Shown here: positions 10,889-21,181 of the stretch, one piece after another | Layout: each line of letters begins with the position of its first letter | Numbering within the stretch: position 1 is the stretch's first letter | Assembly (NCBI RefSeq): GCF_032118995.1 | Contig: NC_092649.1 | Location: forward strand, 26,471,927-26,535,926 | Source: Asterias amurensis | Taxonomy: Eukaryota; Echinodermata; Asteroidea; Forcipulatida; Asteriidae | DNA: 64,000 nucleotides | Reading direction: 5' to 3' | Notes under the pieces: generated by a model | The model's input: only the letters and a program-made list of their open reading frames with translations | Told to the model about the DNA's origin: nothing | Database searches by the model: none | Made by a program: the position numbers and the translations under genes

Positions 10889-13800
10889 CTATCTGGCTTC
10901 AGGGCAATTTCTAGCCATGTGGCCAGTTTTTTGACAGCTGTAACACTTGGTGTCTGAAACAAAAGAATGGACATCAATACAGTCAAAATATGTTTGTTAA
11001 TACAGTCAAAATATGCAGAGATTTAGCACAAACAGTTGTCAGATGGATAATCACAGCGAAGCTGCCATATCCTTATACTATTCAAACTTATTACAAAAGC
11101 ATGATCTATACCCTGGATGGATTTCACAAAGAATTAAGACAAGTTAGTCTTGTCTCGAGTTGAAAATAGTTTGTTCTCGTCCTAACTACGGACTACCTTA
11201 AGTCTTTATTATCTCCTAGAACTAGTCCAAACCCTTTGTGAAATCAACCCCTGAGCAATGTGTCCTTGACATTTGACCCTTGAAATTGAACTCATAACCA
11301 TGTCTCAGACCTTTGACCTTTTCAACTCAAAATAATCCCAAGGTTTCTTTCCGCCAGGTGAAACCCCATCCAATGCAACCGTATAGGGAGCTGAGACGGA
11401 AGTGCTTTGAGACGCTCTTCGATTGTGTTAAGCGCTATATAAATATCAGTTAATATTATAAATGGAAAAAATAATTGATGACAATACCTGATGATCCGCC
11501 ACTTGGGCATTCTCTTGACATGTGTCCAGCTTCTCCACAGTTGTAGCAAGTGCGGCCACCGCCACCACCACGACTGCCACCTGTGCCAAATTCATAGAGC
11601 AAAGGGAACTTTTAAAAACGGTCAAGATGTGTGTTGTGGAAGTGTCGTGGCACTGAATTCAATTTCTGGTGTGTCTGATGTGTGGGTTCAAGTCCAAAAG
11701 TGTGACACTCGTGTCCTTAAGCAAGACACTTAACCTTTGCTTTGTCCTTCAGATAGACAGAAAGCAATTGTTCCCGTGACACAGTAAAAAATACCCAGTG
11801 CTCTTTTTGAAAAGAGAAGGGGGTCGGTGTTCCTGGCTGGATTGGCAGTATATTGTGCCACAGCACCTTGTAAGCCATTACGTGGTGCTATGTTAAAGGA
11901 GTATATCTCAAAAATCAAACATAGTCCCACCTACCTTGGAAAAAATACTGAATGTTAAAGTGCCTCGAGTGTCACTGAGTGACGGATATGCACGCTTTAT
12001 TAAGAAGCCATTATTATTATTTATGATGAAGTATGGAAATGGATTTCACAATGTGCAAAATGGATTGGCATTATCAATCAATCAATCAATCAATCAATCA
12101 TGAAGACATCTATTTTATAGACATGCAACTTTCGATTTGCAAACAAAGCAGATTACATTTACTTTTGTACTTATGAAGTGTTTTTTAGTTTCAAACTCCT
12201 CCTAACTTAATGTGAGGACTTATGATAGTTAAGTTCCGTAACCATAGACGTTAGAACGCGATGAACCCGTCCTCATTTAGGACGACTTACTCGCTCCAAC
12301 TTGAGATAGGATTAAAGGCAGTGGACACTCAAAATAATTATTAGCATAACAACTTACTTGGTAACGAGTAATGGGGAGAGAATGATGGTATTAAGCATTG
12401 TGAGAAACGGCTCCCTCTGAAGTGGAGTAGTTTTAGAGAAAGAAGTGATTTTCCACGAATTTGACTTCGAGACCTCAGATTTAGAACTTGAGGTCTCGAA
12501 ATCAAGCATCTGAAAGCACACAACTCCCTGTGACAGTGGTGTTTTTTCTTTCATTATTATCTTGCAACTTCAATGACCGATTGAGCTCAAATTTTCACAG
12601 GTATGTTGTTTTATGCTTATGTTGAGATACACCAACTGTGAAGGCTAGTCTTTGAAAATTACCGATAGTGTCCACTGCCTTTAACCCTAGCTTTTGGTGA
12701 AATCAACTGGCGAGTCATCAACTAATACACACACACACACACACTAAGAAAACTGATGGATGAAAATACCTCCTGATGATCTTCCAGTAGGGCAATCTCT
12801 TGAAATGTGTCCTGTTTCTCCACAAGAGTAGCAAGCGCGACTACCCCAACCACCACCACCGCCGCCACCACGACCTGTACAAAATTCATCAAGCAATAAT
12901 GAACTATCAAAAAATGATCCAAGACAGCATAACTTTTTAAAGGCACTGGACACTGTTTGTAATTACTCAAAATAACTGTAAGCAGAAAAACAATTAGTAA
13001 ACGAGCAATGGTGAACTGTTGATAGTATAAAACATTGTGAGAAACCACATCGTTTTTTAGAAAGAGTTAACTTCTTAATCGTATATTTTAAAAAATTCAG
13101 GCTGTTTTTTAGGCATCTGAAAGCACACAAAGTTGTACAACAAGGGTGTTTTTTCTTTTGTTATTCTCTTGCAACTTTGATGAGCAATTGAGTCCAGATT
13201 TTCACAGACTCATTATTTTATTTATATGTTAGGAAAACAACAAATGAAAAAACTGGTCTTTGACAATTACCAAAGGTGTCCAGTGCCTTTAAGTTGTTTG
13301 CTTTGCAGGTACTGTCTGCCACACTCACCAATTTTGGGAGTCAAAATGCACATGAAAATAATGTGAACAAGTAATATCGCCACATCCAGGGCAAAAAAAA
13401 AAAAAAGACGACAAGGTTTGTAGCTCAACATGTTTACTGGAGCAGCAACACCACGTTTTAACTGTTTTTATTTGAAAAACCACTAGAAAAGATTTTTCTC
13501 ATTCTTATGCTAAAAAATTTTACCCCACAGAATTGCAAGTTACTTTATCAGACTTCAAGTGAACAATTTGAACTATTATTATTTTTTTTTAAAGAGCTGC
13601 AAAAAGTTATGCTGCAAAATTATGCTTACAAGATTATGGTTACCAGCTAAATTAGCATGTCCCATGTGATATTTGTGACTGGTAAACCGCTCATTTCCAC
13701 TAAACAGATAATGTTTAAGCAATTTCTTCTGCCTAAGCAACTCTACCATTATGAAATTGGGCACCCAGTTCTTTAAAGACAGTGGACACTATTGGAATTA

Positions 13801-16800
13801 CTCAAAATAGTTATTGGCATAAAACCTTACTTGGTAACGAGTAATGGGGAGCTGTCGACAGTACAAAACATTGTGAGAAAACGGATCCCTCTGAAGTAGT
13901 TTTTGAGAAAGAAGTAATTTTTCACGAATCTGATTTAGAGACCTCAAAATTAAATGTTGTGGTCTCGAAATCAAGCATCTGAAAGGACACAACTTTGTGT
14001 GACAATGTTATTTTTTCTTTCATTATCTCGGAACTTTACGACCAATTGAGCTCAAATTTTCACAGATATGTTTTATTATGCATATGTTGAGACCTTAGAT
14101 TTAAATTTTGAGGTCTCGAAATCAAGCATCTGAAAGAACACAACTTCGTGTGTCGATTGTGTTGTTTCTATCAATATTATCTCGCAACTTCGACGACCAA
14201 TAGTGCTCAAACTTCCACAGGTTTGTTATTTTATGCACATATTGAGATACACCATGCATGTGAGAAGACTGGTCTTAGACAATTACCTTTAGTGTCCAGT
14301 GTATTTAAGAACAAAATGTCTGATTTAGCAGTGCAAACAAAATTTATTACTCACCACCACCTCCGCTGTTGCCAGTATCAGGTTCTGAGCATTCTCTGGC
14401 ATAGTGGCCAGCGTTTCCACACCGGTAGCACTTCCCATCTTTAAGGGTAAAAAATTAATCAACATAGTCATGACAATTGTGTTTTTTTTCTTCTTCCATG
14501 AACAGGAAAACATATGCAGGGTAATATGTTGTGTTCAACTTCATCAATACGATCCAGACATGCAACTGCCGCTTGTCAAAAAAAAGGCCAAGTCGTAAGG
14601 AAAACCATAACTCAAAATTCTCCAAATAGTAAAAGCGCGATAGGGCACAGACACAAATTAAGAATGTGGTTAGGTTGAGAATTATGCCGACTAAAACTCT
14701 CCTTCGCAAAGGATAAGCGGATACCATTCACGGATTGAACATGTGACATTGTACTTTGACTGGCATCTCTGGTAACCTATTTTTGGGTGAGCATAACTTT
14801 GTTCTGCTTAGCTTCTTTTTTTTATTTTTTGCTTAAGCAGACCTTTGTAATTGGGGCCAGGTGTTGAAAATGGCTTCTACTTGAACCATGAGCTTATCAG
14901 ATTTATACAGGCATGTGTGCTTCAGGTTAAAAGGGCAAGGGCACCAAGCCATATGTGCAAAGCACAGCAAAATTATGCCTTCAAGAATACAAGAATAAGG
15001 TTGCAGGCTTGATACTTCCTCCATGCCCCCTGGTCATTGCCTTGGTGCCCTTGAAATGCTACAGTAGAAATATTTCAATTTCCTCATTGGGTGCCCTTGA
15101 TGAAGGAGAAAAAAGCCTTGATGCCCTTGCCCTTACGAAAACGAAGCATACAGGGCTGAGGTTGCCAGCTAAATTACCATGTCACATGCACTATTTGTGA
15201 CTGGTAAAACTGCTGATTTCTGCTGATGTTTAAAGGCAGTGGACACTATTGGTAATTACTCAAAATAATTGTTAGCATAAAACCTCACTTGGTTACAAGT
15301 AATAGGGAGAGACTGATAGTATAAAACATTGTGAGAAAAGGCTCCCTCGGAAGTGACGTAGTTTTTGAGAAAGAAGTAATTTTCCACGAATTTGATTTCG
15401 AGACCTCAGATTTAGAATTTGAGGTCACAAAATCAAGCATCTGAAAGCACACAACTTCCTATGACCGGGGTGTTCTTCCATTAATATCTCGCAACTTCGA
15501 CGACCAATTGAGCTCAAATTTTTACAGTTTTGTTATTTTATGCATAGGTTGAGTGAGATACACCAAGTGAGAAGACTGGTCTTTGACAATTATTACCAAT
15601 AGTGTCCAGTGTCTTCAAGCAACTTCTTCTGCCTAAGCAACTCTATCGGAAGTTTGGCAAAACAAAACGTCTGAAATAGCAGTGGAAAGGCAATTGCTAA
15701 CTCACCACTACCACCACCCCCACCTCTGGAATTGCCTGTATCAGGTTCCGAGCAGTCTCTGGCATAGTGACCATAGCCTCCACACCGGTAGCACTTCACA
15801 TCTGTAAAAGGAAACAATCAAATTAACTTCAAAGTTCCGACGTCTGAACCAGTTAAAAGAGTGACTGGACGCGCTACAGGTCAAAAGAGTAACTGTTCCA
15901 GTCGTTCAGTACGACTTTGGACCGCCTTCATTTCAGAGCCAAGCCAATGTAAATGTAATGTTAACGGAACACGTTGCCTTGGATCGGACGAGATGGTCTA
16001 TGAAAAGCGTTATGTAACCATTTGTTATAAATTGCATATGGTTGGAAAGATGTTTTAAAAGTAGAATACAATGATCCCCACAAATTTGCCTCGAAATTGC
16101 ATGGTTTTCCTTTAACTTTGCGGACGAACACAGTCGGCTATTTATGAGAGTCAAAAATTTGACTCCCATAAATAGCCGGCCGTGTTTGTCGCGAGGTAAG
16201 AGGAAAACCACGCAATTTCAAGTGATACTTGTGTGGATCATTATATTCTACTTTTAAAATATCTTTCTAATCATATGAATTTTATAACAAACGGTTACAA
16301 ACGCTTTTCAAAGATCAAATCGACCGATCCAAGGCAACGTGTTCCTTTAAGTCCGCCTGTCCGAAAGCAAAAAAGTTTCAGATCGACTGAGAGTCTAATC
16401 TAGTCCTAATCTATTCGAGTCTGAAACAGTTGTAAATCACTCACCAGCATTGTTGCTGCCAGAGTTGTAATTAGACGACTTTTGGCAATCACGAGCAAAG
16501 TGTCCAGCTTCTCCACACTTGTAACAGTCACCACCTGAAATTGGAAAAACCTGATCAGAGAAAAACATACATCAACAGGCCAATGTTATGTTGCATCTTA
16601 CTGCAGTTTGGAAATGCCAGAATGCCTGACCTTCTGTGCTTTTCAAATTGCCATGGCACAGCTGAAAAACCAATGTGGGAAGACATTTTCTAGCTGAACA
16701 CTTCACTTTAATTCATGTTGTGAAACGCACGTTTTATAATTTAACAAGTATTATATCACATGCCAATACTTCAAGACTGAAAGTCGTGATCAAATAAACA

Positions 16801-17719
16801 AATGCAACAATCGTCATGTTCATTACAACAACGGCACTTTCCTATGTTGGACCCAAGTATGATTTGAAACTTTGCATGGTGGAAATAAGATATGGAAAGG
16901 TTTGCGGTAACACCATGTAGTGTCTATCAATGAGTTGGGGTGGTTCTGAATAGAGATAGTAATTACATGGCGTTGCCGCAAACCTTTCCTTATGTTGGAA
17001 CCCCCTTGTTTGTTGATGTATGAAACCCTCTCGTGACATGGCTTGCGCAATCAGTCTATTCATGGGTCAATCAATGATCCTCACTATCACATTATTTGCT
17101 GGAAATAAAATAAAACACATAAATAAAACGCAACCAACGGGATCTGAGATGAAGTTTTCACTCACCACCAGAGTTTCCGGATTTGCCGGTATCAGGGTTG
17201 GAGCATTCTTTGGCAAAGTGGCCGTTGTTCCCACACCTGTAGCACTTCACATCTGAAACGTGAAACAATAGATAAATTTATCATGATAATTGCATTAATT
17301 TCTTTTTCCTGGACAGAAAAACATTTGCATGGTAATGTGATGTTCAACCTGAGTGACTTTTAGCGACTCATTTGCTTGATCTTTATTCTTGAAGCAACTG
17401 CTTTAAATATTTCATAATTGTTAACTATGTCATGATAATAATTAACGCTCCTGGTGTTGTAACATACAATACCTGTGGTTATACATCGATTTAATCGATT
17501 TTCGCGATATATTGCGATACATCGATATTTCGATTAAAACCAAATCCATCCAATATCGAAATCGTTTCTAAATTATTATCGCGATATTCAATAATATCGT
17601 GATGTCACCCAAGCTTATTTTGGATATGAAAAGAAGTACACACAAGGGGTGTCACATAGTTTGTGCAACTGAAAAATTCACAATAATAGTTTATCCCGAC
17701 ACCTACCTTTGCTACTCAT
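10889..17719 (-). CDS. CNBP: Cellular nucleic acid-binding protein, seven CCHC knuckles, 210 aa
   Basis: Eight coding exons: 17707-17719, 17166-17252, 16445-16534, 15706-15801, 14355-14438, 12770-12874, 11488-11580 and 10889-10953. Total 633 nt, all seven introns phase 1. Exon 1 gives only MSSK plus one base. Each of the other seven exons encodes one CX2CX4HX4C knuckle (first [14 protein letters not shown], last [14 protein letters not shown]) with a Gly-rich linker. The linker before knuckle 5 is RGG-like ([13 protein letters not shown]). Seven knuckles is the canonical CNBP/ZNF9 count and 210 aa is slightly longer than vertebrate forms. Family role: binds single-stranded G-rich DNA and RNA, promotes translation, acts in nucleus and cytoplasm. 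The MSS start matches the family N-terminus. The introns are packed with MITEs. Assignment to the family is firm; one-to-one orthology is inferred. Confidence 0.9.
11110..11256. mobile_element. MITE with GGATTTCACAAAG ends (AGGACTAG family)
   Basis: TIRs GGATTTCACAAAG and CTTTGTGAAATC bracket a short body of CCTAACT and TAGTCC motifs. It is the same family as 20633-20788, 24676-24845, 24858-24990 and 56233-56402. It sits in a CNBP intron. Confidence 0.7.
11632..12024 (+). mobile_element. tRNA-derived SINE with GTGTCCTTAAGCAAGACAC body
   Basis: Decayed tRNA-like head followed by the body motifs CAAGACACTTAACC, ACCCAGTGCTC, GAAAAGAGAAGG and CACCTTGTAAGCC, ending in ATTATTATTATT. The same parts occur in inverse at 33865-34255 and 29555-29948. 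It is located in a CNBP intron, just 5' in the gene to the exon 11488-11580. A short SINE tail with GCGCTATATAAATATC lies at about 11380-11460. Confidence 0.75.
12190..12710. mobile_element. AGGACTAG-family MITE split by a TTAA MITE
   Basis: The outer element (about 12190-12311 and 12685-12710) resembles 24676-24845. The copy at 24.8 kb reads GATAGGATTAGTCCTAAC where this one is interrupted. The inner family-A MITE is 12316-12680, flanked by TTAA at 12312-12315 and 12681-12684. Removing it leaves GGATTAACCCTAG, an almost unbroken outer element. Confidence 0.85.
12941..13288. mobile_element. TTAA MITE (family A), diverged copy
   Basis: Flanked by TTAA at 12937-12940 and 13289-13292. TIRs AGGCACTGGACAC and GGTGTCCAGTGCCT. 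Interior shares the CTTGCAACTTTGATGA and TTTTCACAGA motifs with other copies. It sits in the CNBP intron just upstream (in gene sense) of exon 12770-12874. Confidence 0.85.
13590..13770. mobile_element. GGGCCC/CTGCTTA-type dispersed element
   Basis: Contains AAGTTATGCT, a TTTGTGACTGGTAAACC block, AAGCAATTTCTTCTGCCTAAGC and ends ATGAAATTGGGCAC. Related copies or pieces lie at 7640-7833, 15165-15650 (split), 45727-45922, 61150-61310 and 63505-63680. It abuts the TTAA MITE that starts at 13777. Confidence 0.6.
13777..14304. mobile_element. TTAA MITE (family A) with internal duplication
   Basis: Flanked by TTAA at 13773-13776 and 14305-14308. At about 528 bp it is longer than its relatives because an internal segment of about 160 bp (from GAGGTCTCGAAATCAAGC through the TTTTATGCATAT tract) is present twice in tandem. 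Confidence 0.85.
15234..15614. mobile_element. TTAA MITE (family A) inserted in a CTGCTTA element
   Basis: 381 bp with TIRs AGGCAGTGGACACTATTGG and CCAATAGTGTCCAGTGTCT. The flanks are TTAA at 15230-15233 and TCAA at 15615-15618. The surrounding sequence matches the uninterrupted 13680-13745 region, which reads ATGTTTAAGCAATTTC at the empty site. Confidence 0.9.
15965..16346. mobile_element. Palindromic TTAA MITE (family B)
   Basis: Flanked by TTAA at 15961-15964 and 16347-16350. The ends CGGAACACGTTGCCTTGG and CCAAGGCAACGTGTTCC pair, and the two halves are inverted copies nearly to the centre (TTTGACTCCCATAAATAGCC). A full-length transcript of either strand would fold into one long hairpin. 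Located in a CNBP intron. Confidence 0.9.
17487..17600. repeat. AT-rich fold-back with ATCGAT/CGCGATAT motifs
   Basis: Short inverted motifs (ATCGATTTTCGCGATAT, ATTATCGCGATATTC, CATCGATATTTCG) crowd into about 110 bp in the first CNBP coding intron. Could be a small MITE, but no clear ends or target duplication were seen. Confidence 0.45.
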
Positions 17720-18149
17720 CTTGACAGAGAGTTTTCTGCAACAACCTGCAGCAGGAAGAGAACACACAGTTTACTCAATTGAGTTAGGAGCACTCAAAGC
17801 AAGGGGTTTATAGTCAGCTTTCTATTTATAGTTCTGGTGTTGTGTTCTTCTTCAAAATAGAACTACCTATATGAAGGGCAAAAGATTTCTATTATTGGAT
17901 TTTGTACATTCTGATAACAACATATTAATGATGAGATTCATACAGACAATTGTTTGAACAAACTTCCACAGTTCTAGGTTTTGCCTAGGACGTGAATCTC
18001 TACACACATGGCTTCTGCCTTGGGCCCTTTTCACACGGCCAAAATGTAGCCAGGGTCCCTTGCTACGAAAATTTACGAGTGTGGAGTTAACACCATGCGT
18101 GACTGATTTTGTGAGCTTTCCCACTGCAAAGTTACAAAAACTAACAACC

Positions 18150-18330
18150 CTTAAATCTGAGGTCTCGAAATCAAGTTTGCAGAAAATTATTTCTTTCTCG
18201 AAAACTATGTCACTTCAGAGGGAGCTGTTTCTCACAATGTTTTATACTATCAACCTCTCTCCATTACTCGCTACCAAGAAATGTTTTATGCTTATAATTA
18301 CTTTGAGTAATTACCAATAATTTCAACTGC
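18150..18330 (-). mobile_element. TTAA MITE (family A), 5'-truncated fragment
   Basis: Holds the GAGGTCTCGAAATCAAG, CGAAAACTATGTCACTTCAGAGGG-type interior and the TTTGAGTAATTACCAATA end, in reverse orientation. It lacks the other end. Confidence 0.75.
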
Positions 18331-18857
18331 CTATTAGAAAAAATCGAAAGTTTGTTTCAAACGTTTTTTTCGTCTCAACTCCATGGTCTCATCAACCGTA
18401 CAAATTCATTCATGTATGACAGTTTTGCTGCTAAGAGATTATTTGTTCACGAGAAAAAAGAAAAAAATTTCATTACAAAATATGACCTAAAACTTACGCG
18501 AATTCTCTTTGAGTTGATACTTAATTGTTTTATGCTTGCTTTTGTGGATTTTAAATGTATTGGGGAAGTTGACGGCGAGTTGACGGCGCAAGTGAGTTGA
18601 ACGAAAAAAAAGGAAAGAAAAAAAAATCATTAAAAACTGATATTTATTTAATTCTATTTTAATTGAGTTATTCACTTATTCTTTTTGTTACCTGCAATAT
18701 AAGAAACAAGAAAAGGAAAACAATTGCAACAATAAATAGATAAATGTATGATTTTACAATCAGAATAAATAAATTGAACTACAAGTCAAATACAATATTT
18801 ATCAGTACTTACTTACTAGGGCCTACTATGAAACCCAAATTTGATAAACATTTATTT

Positions 18858-19690
18858 GGGTACAAGGGTTAGTTGGGTACAAGTTGACTCGGGTACGAGT
18901 TGGCTAGGGTACGAGTTGACTCGGGTACGAGTTGACTCGGGTACGAGTTGACTCGGGTACGAGTTGACTCGGGTACGAGTTGACTCGGGTACGAGTTGGC
19001 TCGGGTACGAGTTGGCTCGGGTACGAGTTGGCTCGGGTACGAGTTGACTCGGGTACGAGTTGGCTCGGGTACGAGTTGACTCGGGTACGTGTTGACTCGG
19101 GTACGAGTTGGCTCGGGTAGAGTTGACTCAGCTACGAGTTGACTCGGGTACGAGTTGGCTCGGGTAGAGTTGGCTCGGGTAGAGTTGGCTCGGCTTCGAG
19201 TTGACTCGGGTACGAGTTGACTCGGGTACGAGTTGACTCGGGTACGAGTTGACTCGGGTACGAGTTGACTCGGGTACGAGTTGACTCGGGTACGAGTTGA
19301 CTCGGGTACGAGTTGACTCGGGTACGAGTTGGCTCGGGTAGAGTTGACTCGGGTATGAGTTGACTCGGGTACGAGTTGACTCGGGTACGAGTTGACTCGG
19401 GTACGATTTGGCTCGGGTACGAGTTGGCTCGGGTAGAGTTGACTCGGGTAGAGTTCACTCGGGTACGAGATGGCTCGGGTACAAGTTGACTCTCAGGTAC
19501 AAGTTGACGGAAAAGTTTCCGTATGGCGCCACCACTTTTTCATTCGATATGAAATAATATAGTATCTAATTTACCTCAATGAGATATCCCTTTTTGTAAA
19601 AATGAGTGAAAAGGTGGTGGCGCCATACGGAAAGTTATCCAAGTTGACTCGGGAATGACTTGACTTTAGGTATTATGAGTTGACTTGGGT
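18858..19690. repeat. 16-bp minisatellite (GGGTACGAGTTGACTC), about 40 units, split by a MITE
   Basis: Units of 16 bp with 15-bp variants (GGGTAGAGTTGACTC), G/A alternation (GGCTC and GACTC) and edge decay. The array runs to 19505, is interrupted by a fold-back element (19506-19632), and resumes in degenerate form to about 19690. The unit is itself near-palindromic (GAGTTGACTC). The minus-strand ORF over the array is a translation of the repeat, not a gene. Confidence 0.95.
19506..19632. mobile_element. Fold-back MITE with TTTCCGTATGGCGCCACCAC ends
   Basis: The termini TTTCCGTATGGCGCCACCAC and GTGGTGGCGCCATACGGAAA are perfect inverts around a core with TTTACCTCAATGAGATATCC. A second, reversed and more decayed copy is at about 47876-47998. 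The minisatellite on both sides shows it inserted into a pre-existing array. Confidence 0.88.
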
Positions 19691-20069
19691 AGAGTCGACT
19701 TTGGTACGAAATGACTAGAATTACTCATTTTTCATTGGCATTGGGTTGGGGACGGGTAACAATTACAATTGCTTGGAAAAAACATAAAACAGTTACATTC
19801 ATCATCAACGTTAGTGATGAAGGCAAAATAAAAAGGGTAGAGTGCGAAAACACAATTAAACTTAAACATCAAACAAGCAATTTCTTCTTTTTCTTGTCCA
19901 CGTGTGGTCGTCATCGTCATTCAATCCATCCATGGAGATCAAAGCGCCTTGCGTGGTCATGGACATGGTCACGGTGTGGTTTAGAACTTCTGGAAATGGG
20001 TACAAAAAAACATCCGTATATCTCACAAGGAATAATGACAATTTTGACGTGAATGTGCACATACTTACC

Positions 20070-21181
20070 TTCGAAGTTTAAAGAAGACTTTCTACGAATC
20101 ACTGACTGCTAAAATAAACTGAAAATTGGTCTAAATTGTAGAATAGATCAGAGAGAATCACTTCATCTGCACACCCAATCCACGATTTACAACTCACGTG
20201 CACGCCGCGCTTGCAAATAGCATCATGTGTGAAATTCAAGTGGTGTCCTTCTTTGCTGCACCATTTTCGCACAATCCTGGCTGCGGAACCAGTGTATTCC
20301 GAGTGGCATGTGGCACAGCCATGTTTATGGTAGCCCTGAGAGGCCATTTGAAGTTTTCTTAAACAAGTATTTTTACTGATCGAACAAAGAGAGCAAGATT
20401 TGAACCTGTGACACTCGGCCTAACGTGCCAGTGTGGTAGATTCTGTCCAGGTGGAGATTCTGCCCCCACTCGGGTAATGATTCTACCCCCATGGGAAATT
20501 AAAAAGAGGGCGCTATATTCACTTATCAGAACAGGGGTCACAGAATCTCCGGCCGAGGATGGGCGGGGGGGGGGGGGGCAGAATTTCCCGCCACGCAGTC
20601 AATCCACTGACTGAGGGGTTACCACTCTCACTCCTTGGGTGGATTTCACAAAGGTAGTCCTAACTTAGGACTACTCCTAAGAAATGCTAAGAGATAGGAC
20701 TAGTCCTTAGTTAGGACCAGTAACTCATCCTAACTTAGGACTGGTCCTATCTAGTCCTAAGTTAGGACTATTGTGAAATCCACCCAAGAAAAGCATAAAC
20801 ACTTGTGTGAGCACACCAGCCAAAGTTCCATAAAATTTACTTTGTTTCAACTGATTCCATGTCCCACACACTGTTCTGCGCAAATATATTGGCAATTACA
20901 ATTAGGTATTTTAATTAATAAATAAACTTGCGGATTGACGAAACAACAAAACCATTGTTTAGGTTATTCTTATTCCAAATATAATTAGTCAAGTTTTTAT
21001 TTTATTTGGTATAATCAAACAAACTAATTAGTCCGACCACTACATTCTGAAAAGGAATCTAGCTTAGCCAATCAGCGGACACGAGACCGATGCATCGCGA
21101 TGGTGGGTGGGGCATGCAGTATCGTGTTGATAAAGTTGTCAAGCCTATAGAGGGCGCTACAGAAGACCTCCACTTTTCAAG
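20070..21181. promoter_or_regulatory. Intergenic region between CNBP 5' end and MRPL42
   Basis: Head-to-head spacer. It holds a poly-G run near 20563, an AGGACTAG-family MITE (20633-20788) and, close to MRPL42, a CCAAT box in GCCAATCAGCG (21067-21077). The MRPL42 start codon lies in CAAGATGGCAGCC, which fits the YY1-type element that often overlaps the ATG of housekeeping and mitochondrial genes. A minus-strand ORF at 20099-20347 is cysteine-rich but has no recognisable family. Confidence 0.5.
20633..20788. mobile_element. AGGACTAG-family MITE, intact
   Basis: TIRs CTTGGGTGGATTTCACAA and TTGTGAAATCCACCCAAG enclose several inverted TAGTCCTAACTTAGGAC motifs. It is the best preserved copy of the family in the window. 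Confidence 0.88.

Larger units (their letters stand above)
17720..20110 (-). other. CNBP: CNBP 5' UTR exons (candidate)
   Basis: A strong acceptor (CTCTTCCTGCTGCAG, AG at 17746-17747) makes a 26-nt UTR segment at 17720-17745 before the ATG. The best upstream donor is GTAAGT at 20063-20068, ending an exon at 20069 whose 5' limit is unclear. The intron between them would contain the 16-bp minisatellite. If right, CNBP starts about 1 kb from MRPL42 in head-to-head orientation. Confidence 0.45.

Noticed and set aside
19132-19458. Minus-strand ORF of 108 codons rich in RVNSYPSQL
   Set aside because: It is the translation of the 16-bp minisatellite; its periodicity follows the DNA repeat and there is no start context or splice signal.
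20099-20347. Cysteine-containing minus-strand ORF of 82 codons
   Set aside because: No recognised domain, no paralogue in the window, and it overlaps the candidate CNBP 5' UTR exon, so it is not called a gene.
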